NCBI GenBank assembly: GCA_019894875.1 | Contig: JAGXNR010000011.1 | Span: 1 to 53,055 of the forward strand | Direction: 5' to 3' | From: Promethearchaeota archaeon | GTDB taxonomy: Archaea; Asgardarchaeota; Lokiarchaeia; Sigynarchaeales; SOKP01 | Length of the DNA: 53,055 bases | Shown: in pieces, positions 1-8,656 of the stretch | Layout of the letters: every line of letters begins with the position of its first letter | Position numbering within the stretch: the stretch's first letter is position 1 | Made by a program: the position numbers and the translations under genes | The notes under the pieces: generated by a model | The model's input: only the letters and a program-made list of their open reading frames with translations | Database searches by the model: none | Told to the model about the DNA's origin: nothing

Positions 1-108
1 GTTTTTAATTTCTGTTTCTGTTTTCCCTGCAAATTTATCTGGGGATATATTTTCAGCTTCTAATGGAAAAGTTGGTTCTACCTTGAGTTTTAATTTGATC
101 TCTCCCAT
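1..108 (-). CDS. fwdC: Formylmethanofuran dehydrogenase subunit C, N-terminal fragment
   Basis: The first 36 codons of a minus-strand gene run off the left edge of the window. The start ATG lies three bases after the fwdB stop and has a GGTGA ribosome site overlapping that stop. The translated piece contains PLEAENISPDKFAGKT, which is the characteristic opening of FwdC/FmdC (charged beta strand, then LEAxxIxPDxFAGK). FwdC forms the beta-helical scaffold that links the formate-generating FwdB/D half to the FwdA amidohydrolase half. The rest of the gene lies outside the window, so integrity cannot be judged. Identification rests on this short conserved stretch plus the position directly behind fwdB. 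Confidence 0.85.
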   Translation of the reverse strand, partial: MGEIKLKLKVEPTFPLEAENISPDKFAGKTETEIKN

Positions 109-111
109 GGA

Positions 112-1437
112 TTATTCACCTTTTTTTTTCTTAACAACTTCAATTAATCGTTCTAATATTTCCTTATCAGTCAGACATTCTCCCGGAGCTTCTTTAACTT
201 TTCTTAGTCTTAAGGGAACACTATCCATCCGATATGCTGTCCCCTCACACTCGATACCTGCAATTGCAGGAGGTAATATAACATCAGCATTCACGGAAGT
301 TGGTGTATGGTGGGGTTCAATTGAGATTAAAGGATGTTTAAACATGTTTCTTACGGCAGCAGCTGGAAAGTTGCTTGCAGGATCAGATGCGACGATCAAT
401 GAGGCATCTATTCCATCTCTCATTAATAGATCTACAGAAGAAAACTCTCCAGGATTATATCGAGGATATCCTTTCGAAAAATCAATAGAATAAGCATATC
501 CCGTTTGCCAAGTAAAAACTTGGTTTGCACCAGCAACATTATAATGACCTCTCATAGGAGTTAATAAGAATTTAGTATGGTCATTTAATTCCCTAACCAA
601 GCAAATCGCAGCATCGACGTTTCGATGGTGAGATAAAGATTGAGTTAATCCCATACCGAAAAATAATACTCCAAAATTACACGATTTTAGAATATCAACA
701 AGCTTTACAATATCTTCCATTGGGATGCCAGATACTTCTTTAGAATCTAATTCAACACCTCTCAATATTGCTCTCATTGCGTTAACTAGTTCATAATCTT
801 CACTTGGGTTTACTTGTACAAATAAATCTGCAATTTGGGCAGTATGAGTGTTCCGCGGATCTACAACCACTATTTTTCTATCATAACGACCATCTTTTCT
901 AAAATATCCTCGTACAAACTCACTATATCTACCCATATGTCTGGGATGCGCATGAACGGGATTACAACCCCAAAAAACTACAAGATCTGCTCTATTCTTA
1001 TATTCACCTAAGGTTGATGTAGGAGCACCTACGTCTTGAATTGCTAATAATGTTGGTCCATGACAAACAGAAGCAGTGTTATCTAAAATACTACCTAAAA
1101 TTTCAGCTAACTCCACTCCTTTGCCTTGAGCTTCACATTCTGTACTTGAAAATCCATATAGTAATGGTCTTTTAGCTTTAACTAAAATATCAGCGGCTTT
1201 ATCTAGAGCTTCATCCCATGAAACTTCTTTATAAGAACCATTGTCCTTAATTAACGGCTTTTCGTATCTATGATCACTTGGATTTGAAGCAAAATATTTT
1301 TTTGCTCCAATTTGGCATCCATTTCGAACTTCTATGACTTTTTGATCAATTATATTAACATCTACTTCTAAATCATCACATAATGTTCCACAAAATGGAC
1401 AAACAACATCCGTTATTGTCTGAATTTTTTCTACCAT
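112..1437 (-). CDS. fwdB: Formylmethanofuran dehydrogenase subunit B, catalytic Mo/W subunit
   Basis: This is the molybdopterin subunit that reduces CO2 to formate in the formylmethanofuran dehydrogenase complex, the first step of the tetrahydromethanopterin Wood-Ljungdahl branch (or the last step when run oxidatively). The N-terminus carries a 4Fe-4S motif with C13, C16, C20 and C41. The metal-ligand residue sits in SVCHGP at C125 and is cysteine, not the selenocysteine found in some homologues. The 441-residue length is normal for FwdB. A strong AGGAGGT site inside the end of fwdD precedes the ATG, and the gap to fwdD is two bases, so the genes are translationally close. No truncation is seen. 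Confidence 0.95.
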   Translation of the reverse strand: MVEKIQTITDVVCPFCGTLCDDLEVDVNIIDQKVIEVRNGCQIGAKKYFASNPSDHRYEKPLIKDNGSYKEVSWDEALDKAADILVKAKRPLLYGFSSTECEAQGKGVELAEILGSILDNTASVCHGPTLLAIQDVGAPTSTLGEYKNRADLVVFWGCNPVHAHPRHMGRYSEFVRGYFRKDGRYDRKIVVVDPRNTHTAQIADLFVQVNPSEDYELVNAMRAILRGVELDSKEVSGIPMEDIVKLVDILKSCNFGVLFFGMGLTQSLSHHRNVDAAICLVRELNDHTKFLLTPMRGHYNVAGANQVFTWQTGYAYSIDFSKGYPRYNPGEFSSVDLLMRDGIDASLIVASDPASNFPAAAVRNMFKHPLISIEPHHTPTSVNADVILPPAIAGIECEGTAYRMDSVPLRLRKVKEAPGECLTDKEILERLIEVVKKKKGE

Positions 1438-1439
1438 AC

Positions 1440-1835
1440 TTAGACCTCCTTTAGTGTATTAATTAAAGCCACAGCCCCTAAAATTCTGGCGTTAGGAACT
1501 GCCTCAACAGATGCTTTCATTCCCTTATAAGTTGGAGTTCCACAGGATTGTGAATCTGGATTAACTACTTGGTTTGCCCAAGGACCCATAGGTATGAAAA
1601 TTATGCCGGGATGAGGTCCTTCTTCCGATATTGTTGAATAAACCAACACTTCTCCATAATCAGTAACAACTTTTACTGGTGTTCCCACAAGACAATCTAA
1701 TTTCTTGAAATCATCCTTATCAAAGGCACAAATTGCGGCAGCTCTTACATTTTCTCTAGTAGTTTTCCCTCCTTCAAGTGCTACTCCTTGGTCAATTGTA
1801 CGACAAGTTATTAATATTAAATTATTCATACTCAT
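1440..1835 (-). CDS. fwdD: Formylmethanofuran dehydrogenase subunit D
   Basis: This is the molybdopterin-dinucleotide-binding C-terminal module that in many related oxidoreductases is fused to the catalytic chain. Here it is a separate 131-residue protein, as in methanogen Fwd/Fmd. Family-like segments are the opening with LILITCRTIDQG, the central SEEGPHPGIIFIPMGPWANQV, and the polar SQSCGTPTYKG loop that contacts the cofactor. A longer reading frame extends nine codons upstream, but the ATG chosen has a GAGGAGG site eight bases ahead and lies just past the stop of the polyferredoxin gene, so the shorter form is preferred. It lies between the polyferredoxin gene and fwdB in a tight operon. 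Confidence 0.92.
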   Translation of the reverse strand: MSMNNLILITCRTIDQGVALEGGKTTRENVRAAAICAFDKDDFKKLDCLVGTPVKVVTDYGEVLVYSTISEEGPHPGIIFIPMGPWANQVVNPDSQSCGTPTYKGMKASVEAVPNARILGAVALINTLKEV

Positions 1836-1839
1836 CAGT

Positions 1840-2580
1840 TTACTCCTCCTCTTTAGTCTCACTCCATCGTAGAGTTTTTAATCTCTCTAATAAAGGATCC
1901 CAAAACATTTCACTATATTCTCCCGAAGTTTTTACTTCCGTAATATCCAATTTAACTGCACCTGTTGGACAACCATTGTCACACGAACCGCAGAAAACGC
2001 ACTTCTCTTCATCTACAACCACATTTGGGACGGTCTCCCATCCTTTATCTGATTTTTCAGGAATTGTTATTGCCTCAGATGGACATACCTCGTAGCACGT
2101 TTGACATCCACCAGGACATTCTTCATCAACGATGCTTACTTTCCCATCTGTATATTGTTTAACAACTCTTTCAATGCCATTATAACTAGTAATCTTTTTT
2201 GCTTCAAATTCCAGTTTAGGAACAACGTGTTCTTTTACTATTTGGATATCGTCTAGTTCTATTACTTCACCATCCTTTTTTAGCGTTAATGCACTAAACG
2301 GACACATATATACACATGTTCCACAGAAAACGCAGGCATGGGCGTCATATACCTCAGGGATAATATCTTCTAGAGTTGGGAAACGTCGGGAGGTTCCTAC
2401 TGGTCCTCGTGAAATAGCATCCTTAGGACATACCCGAGCGCAAGTTCCGCAACCAACACAACGTGTACGATCCAATATTAACTCCAAACTTTCTGTTAAA
2501 AATTGAACTTTAACATGTTCTATTTCTTTACTTATTGATCTTGAGATTTTTGGAAATGAAATTTTTAACACCTCATACAA
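1840..2580 (-). CDS. fwdF: Polyferredoxin subunit of formylmethanofuran dehydrogenase (FwdF-like)
   Basis: This protein of about 246 residues has four ferredoxin-type 4Fe-4S motifs: C41-C51, C83-C93, C155/C159/C162/C166 (an irregular CPGGC spacing) and C194-C204. It probably carries electrons between the tungsten site of FwdB and soluble ferredoxin or the Hdr complex. Its place directly before fwdD supports the FwdF role, although methanogen FwdF usually holds more clusters, so this is a short version. The longest frame begins at a TTG overlapping the end of the preceding ferredoxin gene by eight bases. A GTG three codons later is an alternative, so the exact start is unsure. A C-terminal tail after the last cluster has no cysteines. 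Confidence 0.85.
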   Translation of the reverse strand: MYEVLKISFPKISRSISKEIEHVKVQFLTESLELILDRTRCVGCGTCARVCPKDAISRGPVGTSRRFPTLEDIIPEVYDAHACVFCGTCVYMCPFSALTLKKDGEVIELDDIQIVKEHVVPKLEFEAKKITSYNGIERVVKQYTDGKVSIVDEECPGGCQTCYEVCPSEAITIPEKSDKGWETVPNVVVDEEKCVFCGSCDNGCPTGAVKLDITEVKTSGEYSEMFWDPLLERLKTLRWSETKEEE

Positions 2581-2830
2581 TTTCTACTATTTCTAATTGT
2601 ATTGCAGATTGAGGGCAATTCTTTATACAAACGCCACAACCATCGCAATTATTTTTTCTGTTTTCATCATAGATATCAAAAGCTATTCCATTTTTGACCA
2701 ATATTACAGCATTTTCTTTATTTAAGAAGCTTTTATTCTTCAATTGGTCAAAATTGATAGGGCACGATACAACACATACATTGCAACCACTACATATGTT
2801 TCGGTTAACTTTTAGCCTATAAACTTGCAT
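2573..2830 (-). CDS. fwdG: Two-cluster ferredoxin (FwdG-like), first gene of the fwd operon
   Basis: This 85-residue protein has two CxxCxxCxxxC(P) motifs, C13-C23 and C62-C72, separated by a longer insert of about 38 residues than in a minimal 2[4Fe-4S] ferredoxin. It is the promoter-proximal gene of the fwd cluster, with a GAGGGGA site ahead of its ATG, and its stop overlaps the next gene by eight bases. In methanogens the small ferredoxin FwdG has this kind of neighbourhood, so an electron-transfer role within the Fwd complex is likely. A stand-alone ferredoxin serving the operon remains possible. Confidence 0.75.
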   Translation of the reverse strand: MQVYRLKVNRNICSGCNVCVVSCPINFDQLKNKSFLNKENAVILVKNGIAFDIYDENRKNNCDGCGVCIKNCPQSAIQLEIVEIV

Positions 2831-3105
2831 TTTTTCCCCTCATTAACAATAAGAAATATTTAACACGTCTTACAATAGCGTAAAATGTTAGTATGTCTTT
2901 ATTAAATTTATACTTCCTTTCTATATGATTAATATTGTATTTAAATTAAAGTATAGTTTTATAAAAAATTTGTTCTAAGAATTTGAAGGTATATAGAACA
3001 TAAATTAATCAACTAAAATTACAATTTCCTTAAACTTATTAACCTAGACTCGAATTTTATATTAAGAACTCTAAAACTTTTAATTACTAAATTTAAGATT
3101 TTAGC
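2831..3105. other. AT-rich divergent intergenic region, fwd operon / VWA-zinc-finger gene
   Basis: This 275-base stretch separates the leftward fwd operon from a rightward gene and must carry the promoters for both. It is extremely AT-rich with many TATA-like runs, so I cannot single out one box A by eye. No small reading frame with a ribosome site and no clear hairpin was seen. Confidence 0.4.
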
Positions 3106-4260
3106 ATGCAATCATCTAAGAGTGAAGACTGTCTCATTTTTTATGCGTTTACTCCCGAGTTTACAAAATATAAACACGTTTCGTCAGCTATTACCGAATT
3201 TATGAAAAATAAACAGATATCAGATCCTTCTGACAGATTTAATCTTATTATGTTTTTAAAGGATGGGCCAAATTATTTAGATCAATTCACTTTTGACCCA
3301 GATCATATTTTAAAGACATTGAAGTCTTTAAGCAAAGATATCAGTAGAGCTAATATTGCTGGTGGGATTTTTATCGCAATAACGTTTATTATTGAAGTTT
3401 TTAAGAAAATATCTGAAAAATTCTTTCGACTTTTAATATTAGTTGATGATGGAGCTTATGAAATACCAGATGCCATTCTTCCTGCGTTAGAAGAACTTAT
3501 TAAGAAAGTAAAAGATATGCCTTTTTTCATTGATACAGTACTAATTGGCTCTGCCTATTCTGATCAGGCTCAGAAACTTCTAAAACTTACTAATTTATGT
3601 AATGGAGAATTATATGGAATAAAAGGAATAAAAGATTTAACCCCAGTATTAATGGAGTTATCAGAAAAGAAAAGGGTTTCAGCACCTTCCTTTACAAAAC
3701 AAAAAATAAGAATGATTCTCCCAGATAACGAACCGTTTTTTATAAATTTAGCCGATGATCCAAATACTATAAAAGAAGTAGCAACGTGTTCTATTTGTTT
3801 TCAAAGTGATGATCAAGGTGTTGTTGCCTGTCCTTCTTGTGATGCAATAGCACATAGAGTATGTTGGGCTCAATGGGCTGAAACTTCAAGTATTGGAATT
3901 TCTCATGTATTTAGATGCCATAATTGCTTTAATATTTTGAAACTTGATAAGCAATTTATTAAGGATGTTCAAACAGGAAAGATTCCCACTATTGCTGAGC
4001 TAAATAAAATGAAAAAGAAGAATATTGTAGAATATTTACACGAATTGGAAGCAAAAAATAAACCTCAAGTTGTTCAAACAGATGATCCATTCGCAGCAGA
4101 TGTGAGAGCTATGATAGAATCAAAAAGAGCACAACCTCAAGAGATTGCACAGGAAAATAAGAAGAAAAGAAAAGCAAATGTAAGTATTTGCCCAAACTGT
4201 AGTAAGATCATGATGGGAGATAAGAAAAAATGCCCTTCTTGTGGATTTGCTATGTTTTAG
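3106..4260 (+). CDS. VWA-like domain protein with C4HC3 (PHD/RING-type) zinc finger and C-terminal zinc ribbon
   Basis: This is a 384-residue soluble protein of three parts. Residues about 8-185 have the alternating strand-helix pattern of a von Willebrand A/Rossmann-like fold (FNLIMFLKDG, FFRLLILVDDGAY, FIDTVLIGSA), but the DxSxS metal site is absent. Residues 228-274 give C-x2-C-x10-C-x2-C-x4-H-x2-C-x17-C-x2-C, a C4HC3 pattern with the spacing of PHD fingers and close to RING-variant fingers, with an aromatic residue two before the last cysteine pair. Residues 362-379 are a CxxC-x10-CxxC zinc ribbon after a charged linker. VWA plus zinc fingers recalls eukaryotic TFIIH p44/Ssl1 and some ubiquitin-system proteins. 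Function is unknown; DNA, protein or ubiquitin-ligase-like binding are all open. Confidence 0.75.
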   Translation: MQSSKSEDCLIFYAFTPEFTKYKHVSSAITEFMKNKQISDPSDRFNLIMFLKDGPNYLDQFTFDPDHILKTLKSLSKDISRANIAGGIFIAITFIIEVFKKISEKFFRLLILVDDGAYEIPDAILPALEELIKKVKDMPFFIDTVLIGSAYSDQAQKLLKLTNLCNGELYGIKGIKDLTPVLMELSEKKRVSAPSFTKQKIRMILPDNEPFFINLADDPNTIKEVATCSICFQSDDQGVVACPSCDAIAHRVCWAQWAETSSIGISHVFRCHNCFNILKLDKQFIKDVQTGKIPTIAELNKMKKKNIVEYLHELEAKNKPQVVQTDDPFAADVRAMIESKRAQPQEIAQENKKKRKANVSICPNCSKIMMGDKKKCPSCGFAMF

Positions 4261-4538
4261 ATATATTTGAGTTTTTATATCAAATCTACCTATAATATCT
4301 ATATCTTTTTACTTAATTCGTCAAAATTTGTGTTTTCTCCCATTTATTTTTAAAATACTGAATAGGATATAATCTCTCCAAAATCTCTAGTATATAAACA
4401 TTAAGCAATCTTGTAAGATTTTCTTGAATATCTTGCTAAAATTTATAATCATTATATTTAAATAATCTTAGATAAATCCAAATATTAAACGAAAGATTGA
4501 ATAAATTACTTAAGAAATTTATCGAGGTTCATGACTAA

Positions 4539-6194
4539 ATGTCTGATATATTTACATTTCTTGTAGGTGGTAAAGCCGGTGAAGGTGCAAAAAAAGCTGG
4601 TTCTGTGGCGGCTCATATTTTTTCTAGCTTAGGTCGTCATGTCTTTCAAATGGATGATTATATGAGTTTAATAAGGGGAGGTCATAATTTTTCAGTTATT
4701 AGCACTTCTACTAACGGGATTTTCAGTCACTATATGAATGCTAACCTAGTTGTTAACTTTGACAAAAGGAGTTGTGAGACACACATGGATGACGTCGCTG
4801 AAGATGGTATAATTGTTTTTAATTCAGATGAACAAGATAATGTAGACGGTATAGGAATCCCATTGTCAACTGAAGCAGAAAAGTATCCCATGAAAAGCTT
4901 GATGTATGGGGTTGGTGCAGTAGCAATACTATCCTCGACAATAGGTTTCAAAAAAGAGGAGATGAATCAAGTAATTCGAACTCAATACCCTAGGGGAATT
5001 GATGATAATATCTCCTTTGCTAACACGATATATGATATGGTAAAACCAGAATTTAAAAATAAATTCCCTTTAGAAAGAGGATATAAAGAACGAAAAATTA
5101 TCTCTGGAAATGAATCAATTTGCTTAGGTGCTATTGCAGGTGGTTTAGATGTGTATTTTGCATATCCAATGACTCCTGCGTCTTCAATCTTACATTTTTT
5201 AGCAAAGCAAGCAAAGAATTTTGGTTTAGCAGTAGTACATCCTGAAAGTGAAATAGCGGTAATAAATATGGCCATTGGTTCAGCTTTTACGGGTGTAAAA
5301 TCAATGGTAGGTACTAGCGGAGGAGGTTTTGCTTTAATGACTGAGGGGATTTCTTTAGCAGGAATTACCGAAACACCTATTCTCATTGTTTTATCTCAGA
5401 GACCTGGACCTGCAACTGGTGTTCCTACATATACAGAGCAAGCAGATTTATCATTTGCTCTTTCTGCTGGACATGGTGATTTTTTAAGGATTGTGGCATC
5501 ACCAGCAACAGTAGAAGATGCCTTTTATTTAGCATCTGAGATGTTGGATCTGGTTTGGAAATTTCAGACACCAGGGATATTACTTACTGATAAACATCTT
5601 TCAGAGAGTAGCATGACAGTTGATATAGATATAAAAAGGGCAAAATGGACGGAACCAAAAATGCACAGTGGAAGTAATTATAAACGCTACCTTGATTCTG
5701 ATGATGGAATATCTCCAATGCTTTTTCCACCATCAAAAGAAACGATTAAATGGAACAGTTATGAACATGACGAATTTGGAATTACTACAGAAAATGCAGA
5801 GATGATATCCTTTATGCATGATAAAAGAAATAAAAAAGAATCCACTCTCATTGAATATTTGAAAAAGAAAGAAACTGTAAATATTATTTGGGGTGAGCAT
5901 CCGACTAATATTTTTGCCTTTGGTTCTACTTATATGAGTGTTCTGGAAGCTCTTAAATATGGAAACATCAATCCTACAGCGATTCAACCAATATATTTAA
6001 ATCCTATACCAAAGTGGGAGTTAGAGGAATTTAAAAACCAAGATAATATAGTAGTCGAACAAAGTTCTACAGGACAATTTACAGCTCTTCTACAAGAAAA
6101 AGCAGGATTAAACATAAAACATACAATTAAAAGATATGATGGTAGACCATTTGATCCAATTAAATTATCAAAAAAAATTAAGGAGATGCTCTAA
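4539..6194 (+). CDS. 2-oxoacid:ferredoxin oxidoreductase, fused gamma-alpha subunit
   Basis: This is the larger subunit of a two-subunit ferredoxin-dependent 2-oxoacid oxidoreductase (KorA/PorA-type), which oxidatively decarboxylates a 2-oxoacid to an acyl-CoA and reduces ferredoxin, or works in reverse. Residues 1 to about 185 form the gamma domain (GGKAGEGAKKAG near the N-terminus, SLIRGGHNFS) that contacts CoA. From about 190 onward is the alpha (pyrimidine-binding) domain with AYPMTPASSILH, GTSGGGFALMTE and SQRPGPATGVPTYTEQ. The 551-residue length is normal for gamma-alpha fusions. It runs into the beta-subunit gene four bases after its stop. The substrate (2-oxoglutarate, pyruvate or branched oxoacid) cannot be fixed by eye. 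Confidence 0.9.
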   Translation: MSDIFTFLVGGKAGEGAKKAGSVAAHIFSSLGRHVFQMDDYMSLIRGGHNFSVISTSTNGIFSHYMNANLVVNFDKRSCETHMDDVAEDGIIVFNSDEQDNVDGIGIPLSTEAEKYPMKSLMYGVGAVAILSSTIGFKKEEMNQVIRTQYPRGIDDNISFANTIYDMVKPEFKNKFPLERGYKERKIISGNESICLGAIAGGLDVYFAYPMTPASSILHFLAKQAKNFGLAVVHPESEIAVINMAIGSAFTGVKSMVGTSGGGFALMTEGISLAGITETPILIVLSQRPGPATGVPTYTEQADLSFALSAGHGDFLRIVASPATVEDAFYLASEMLDLVWKFQTPGILLTDKHLSESSMTVDIDIKRAKWTEPKMHSGSNYKRYLDSDDGISPMLFPPSKETIKWNSYEHDEFGITTENAEMISFMHDKRNKKESTLIEYLKKKETVNIIWGEHPTNIFAFGSTYMSVLEALKYGNINPTAIQPIYLNPIPKWELEEFKNQDNIVVEQSSTGQFTALLQEKAGLNIKHTIKRYDGRPFDPIKLSKKIKEML

Positions 6195-6198
6195 AGAA

Positions 6199-7035
6199 AT
6201 GGACAATTTAAAAACATATGCCGAGAATACATGGTGTCCTGGATGTGGTAATTTTGGGATATTTACCGCAATAACAAAAGCAATTCCGCTTTTAGAAGAA
6301 AAAGGATTAAAAAAGGAGAATATTGTAATAACTGCTGGTATAGGTTGCCATGCTAAAATATTCGATTATTTAAATTTAAGTGGATTTTATGGGTTACACG
6401 GGAGAAATAGTTCAAATTCAGAAGGTATTAAGATTGCAAATCCCGATTTAAAAATAATAAATTTCTCAGGAGACGGCAACGGACTCGGTGAAGGGTTAGC
6501 ACATACATTATTTGCAGCAAAAAGAAATCAAGATATGACTTTTGTGTTGCACAATAATAGTGTATATGCCCTTACAACAGGACAATTCTCTCCATTAACG
6601 GAAATAGGGTGGAAGGGGCCATCAACTCCAATGGGAAGCTTTGAGGCTCCTTTCAATCCCATTTCATTACTTATTGAAGTAGGTGCAACATTTGTAGCGA
6701 GATGTTATGCAGGTGAAATTAACCACTTAACTGAAACGCTAGTTAGAGCGATAGAGCATGAAGGTTTTTCTTTTATAGAAATCTTACAACCCGCGGTATC
6801 ATACCATAAATGGACAGAGTATAGTGATAACATTGGATTTCTTGATAAAGAACCAACGACAAAAGAAGAGGCCTTAACTATAGCAAGAAATTCACATAAG
6901 TTTACTTTAGGAGTTTTTTATCAAGGTAAAAGGGAAGTATATCATAAAAGTCTATATGGAAATTTAAATCCCGTTAAGAATAGCTTATCAAGAGAAAAAA
7001 GATTGCAAAAAATTGAGGAAATTTTAAAGCCTTAA
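6199..7035 (+). CDS. 2-oxoacid:ferredoxin oxidoreductase, beta (TPP-binding) subunit
   Basis: This thiamine-diphosphate and Fe-S subunit pairs with the gamma-alpha subunit directly upstream. It opens with WCPGCGNFGIF, whose cysteines plus that in GIGCHAKIF provide cluster ligands. The thiamine-diphosphate fingerprint GDGNGLGEGLAH ... NNSVYALTTGQ is complete. A longer frame starts 63 bases earlier inside the alpha gene, but the ATG at 6199 has an AAGGAGA site about a dozen bases ahead, follows the upstream stop, and gives the family's usual N-terminus (278 residues). A run of ten T lies about 30 bases after the stop and may terminate the transcript. Confidence 0.9.
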   Translation: MDNLKTYAENTWCPGCGNFGIFTAITKAIPLLEEKGLKKENIVITAGIGCHAKIFDYLNLSGFYGLHGRNSSNSEGIKIANPDLKIINFSGDGNGLGEGLAHTLFAAKRNQDMTFVLHNNSVYALTTGQFSPLTEIGWKGPSTPMGSFEAPFNPISLLIEVGATFVARCYAGEINHLTETLVRAIEHEGFSFIEILQPAVSYHKWTEYSDNIGFLDKEPTTKEEALTIARNSHKFTLGVFYQGKREVYHKSLYGNLNPVKNSLSREKRLQKIEEILKP

Positions 7036-7066
7036 GCTCAAAGCCTACCAATTCCATGAGTACTTC

Positions 7067-7076
7067 TTTTTTTTTT
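7067..7076 (+). terminator. Oligo-T terminator after the 2-oxoacid oxidoreductase genes
   Basis: Ten consecutive T residues lie about 30 bases past the beta-subunit stop codon. Archaeal transcription commonly ends at such runs without a hairpin, and no strong stem precedes it. Confidence 0.45.
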
Positions 7077-7199
7077 ACTTTTGTGTAAATTTTTAATAAA
7101 TATTTCTTCATTCATAAGGGAAGGATTGAAAAAAGCAAGGTTTTTTTACTCTTGAAGTTAAAATTTATCCATAATTATTTAATTATAGGTGAAAAATTA

Positions 7200-8102
7200 G
7201 TGGGAAAAATTGATGGAAAAGTAGCTGTAATAACTGGATGTGCAAGTGGTATTGGTAAAGCTACAAGCAAACTTTTTATACAAGAAGGTGCTCGTGTAGT
7301 TCTTGGAGATATACAAGACGATTTAGGAAAAGCTTTAGCTGATGAATTAGGACCAAATGCGATATATCAACATGCAAATGTTCGAAGTGAAGACCATATT
7401 AAAACTTTAATTGAACTTGCTGTTGAAAAATTCGGGAAACTCGACATCATGTTTAACAACGCGGGATTTGGGGGTGTTGGGGGACCAATTGATGAGATGC
7501 CAACAGATGCATGGGATGTAACAATGGAGGTTATGTTGAGGAGCGTGTTTCTTGGTATGAAAAATGCTGTTCCTATTATGAAAAAACAAGGCTATGGGAG
7601 TATAATAAGTACTGCTAGTGTAGCAGGGATGAGAACTGGTTTTGGTCCTCATGCTTATAGTACTGCAAAAGCGGGGATAATTCATTTAACTCATACAGTT
7701 GCCATGGAATTAGGGGAATTTAACATTCGCGTAAATTGTGTAGCACCAGGGGGAATTGCAACAGCAATATTTGGAAGGGGATTTGGATTTCCTCAAGATT
7801 GGGCAGAAAGATTAAGTGATATGCTTAAATCGACATTCCTTTCTCAAATACAACCAATTAAACGAGCAGGACTCCCTGAAGACATAGCTAAAGCGGTTTT
7901 ATGGTTGGCAAGTGATGATTCGAGTTTTGTAAGTGGACATGCTCTATTAGTAGATGGGGGCCTATTGAGTAGAAGTATACTGGATCAAGATACCGGAGAA
8001 CTAGAAGAACGATTCAAAGCTCTAGGAATTGAAGATATGGAGGAAAATCGTAGAAAATTGAACCAAGATATTGCAAAATTGAAGCATGAACCAATCGAAT
8101 AA
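7200..8102 (+). CDS. Short-chain dehydrogenase/reductase (classical SDR)
   Basis: This is an NAD(P)-dependent oxidoreductase of the classical SDR family. It has the dinucleotide motif GCASGIGKA, the NNAG structural motif, the catalytic Ser in SIISTASVAG and the YSTAK Tyr-Lys pair. The frame can be opened at a TTG 48 bases earlier, but the GTG chosen has an AGGTGA site at 7186-7191 and starts right before DGKVAVITG, the normal N-terminus. At 300 residues it carries a C-terminal tail of about 40 residues beyond the usual DGG end, rich in Glu and Lys. The substrate is unknown; secondary alcohols, sugars or 3-hydroxyacyl groups are typical. Confidence 0.88.
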   Translation: MGKIDGKVAVITGCASGIGKATSKLFIQEGARVVLGDIQDDLGKALADELGPNAIYQHANVRSEDHIKTLIELAVEKFGKLDIMFNNAGFGGVGGPIDEMPTDAWDVTMEVMLRSVFLGMKNAVPIMKKQGYGSIISTASVAGMRTGFGPHAYSTAKAGIIHLTHTVAMELGEFNIRVNCVAPGGIATAIFGRGFGFPQDWAERLSDMLKSTFLSQIQPIKRAGLPEDIAKAVLWLASDDSSFVSGHALLVDGGLLSRSILDQDTGELEERFKALGIEDMEENRRKLNQDIAKLKHEPIE

Positions 8103-8301
8103 AACCTTTATTTTTTTTATTTTTAGATCCTAAACTTTGAAACCCATTATATTGAATTTTCATTTTTAGGTATATCTTATTTTTTATAACTTATATTTTA
8201 AAAACGTAAAAAAATAAACTTAAAACCAATTTCTATTATCAATTGTTTAATCATAAGTATAGTTTGGTTAATGATTTTAGTAGAATTTTAGGTGCATCTC
8301 A

Positions 8302-8547
8302 ATGAATATTCATATAAAAAAGCTAATTGATGCGATTCCTGATCTCGTTGTAATTTTTAATTCTAACTGAAAGGTAGTCGAAGTTTCACAGAAAGTATTA
8401 GATTTCTATAACATTTCAGATAAAAATTATTTTATTGGAAAAGATATCTCTGATTTTGTAGTTCAAGAACAGCATGATGATCTTCTAAGAGATTTCAACC
8501 AACTCAAAATAAATGGATATATTGAAAAGCATCCTTATAAATTATGA
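8302..8547 (+). pseudogene. Broken PAS-domain fragment with in-frame TGA
   Basis: From the ATG at 8302 the frame reads like the start of a PAS sensory domain (KLIDAIPDLVVIFNSN, stop, KVVEVSQKVLDFYNIS), continues to KDISDFVVQEQHDDLL, then ends in TGA TGA TAG. The first TGA (8368-8370) stands where PAS domains usually have the Gly of a Gly-Lys turn, as expected for one GGA to TGA change. No kinase or further PAS domain follows. A GGTG sequence lies about eight bases before the ATG. It resembles the PAS units of the large kinase at 28214-31855 in style, so it is probably the remnant of a sensor gene. Confidence 0.7.
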
Positions 8548-8656
8548 TGATAGTAAAATCATTCTTATTCTTACAATTTAAAACTCAATGGATCTCTTTT
8601 GCTAGAATGTAAAAAATTATATCAAAAAAAAGTAAATAAGAAAATCGACTAAAAAA

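Noticed and set aside
83..493. Plus-strand frame opposite fwdB/fwdC
   Set aside because: Shadow of the well-supported fwdB and fwdC genes.
8368..8370. TGA in the PAS fragment as selenocysteine
   Set aside because: The expected residue is glycine rather than cysteine, further stops follow soon, and I saw no SECIS-like hairpin nearby.
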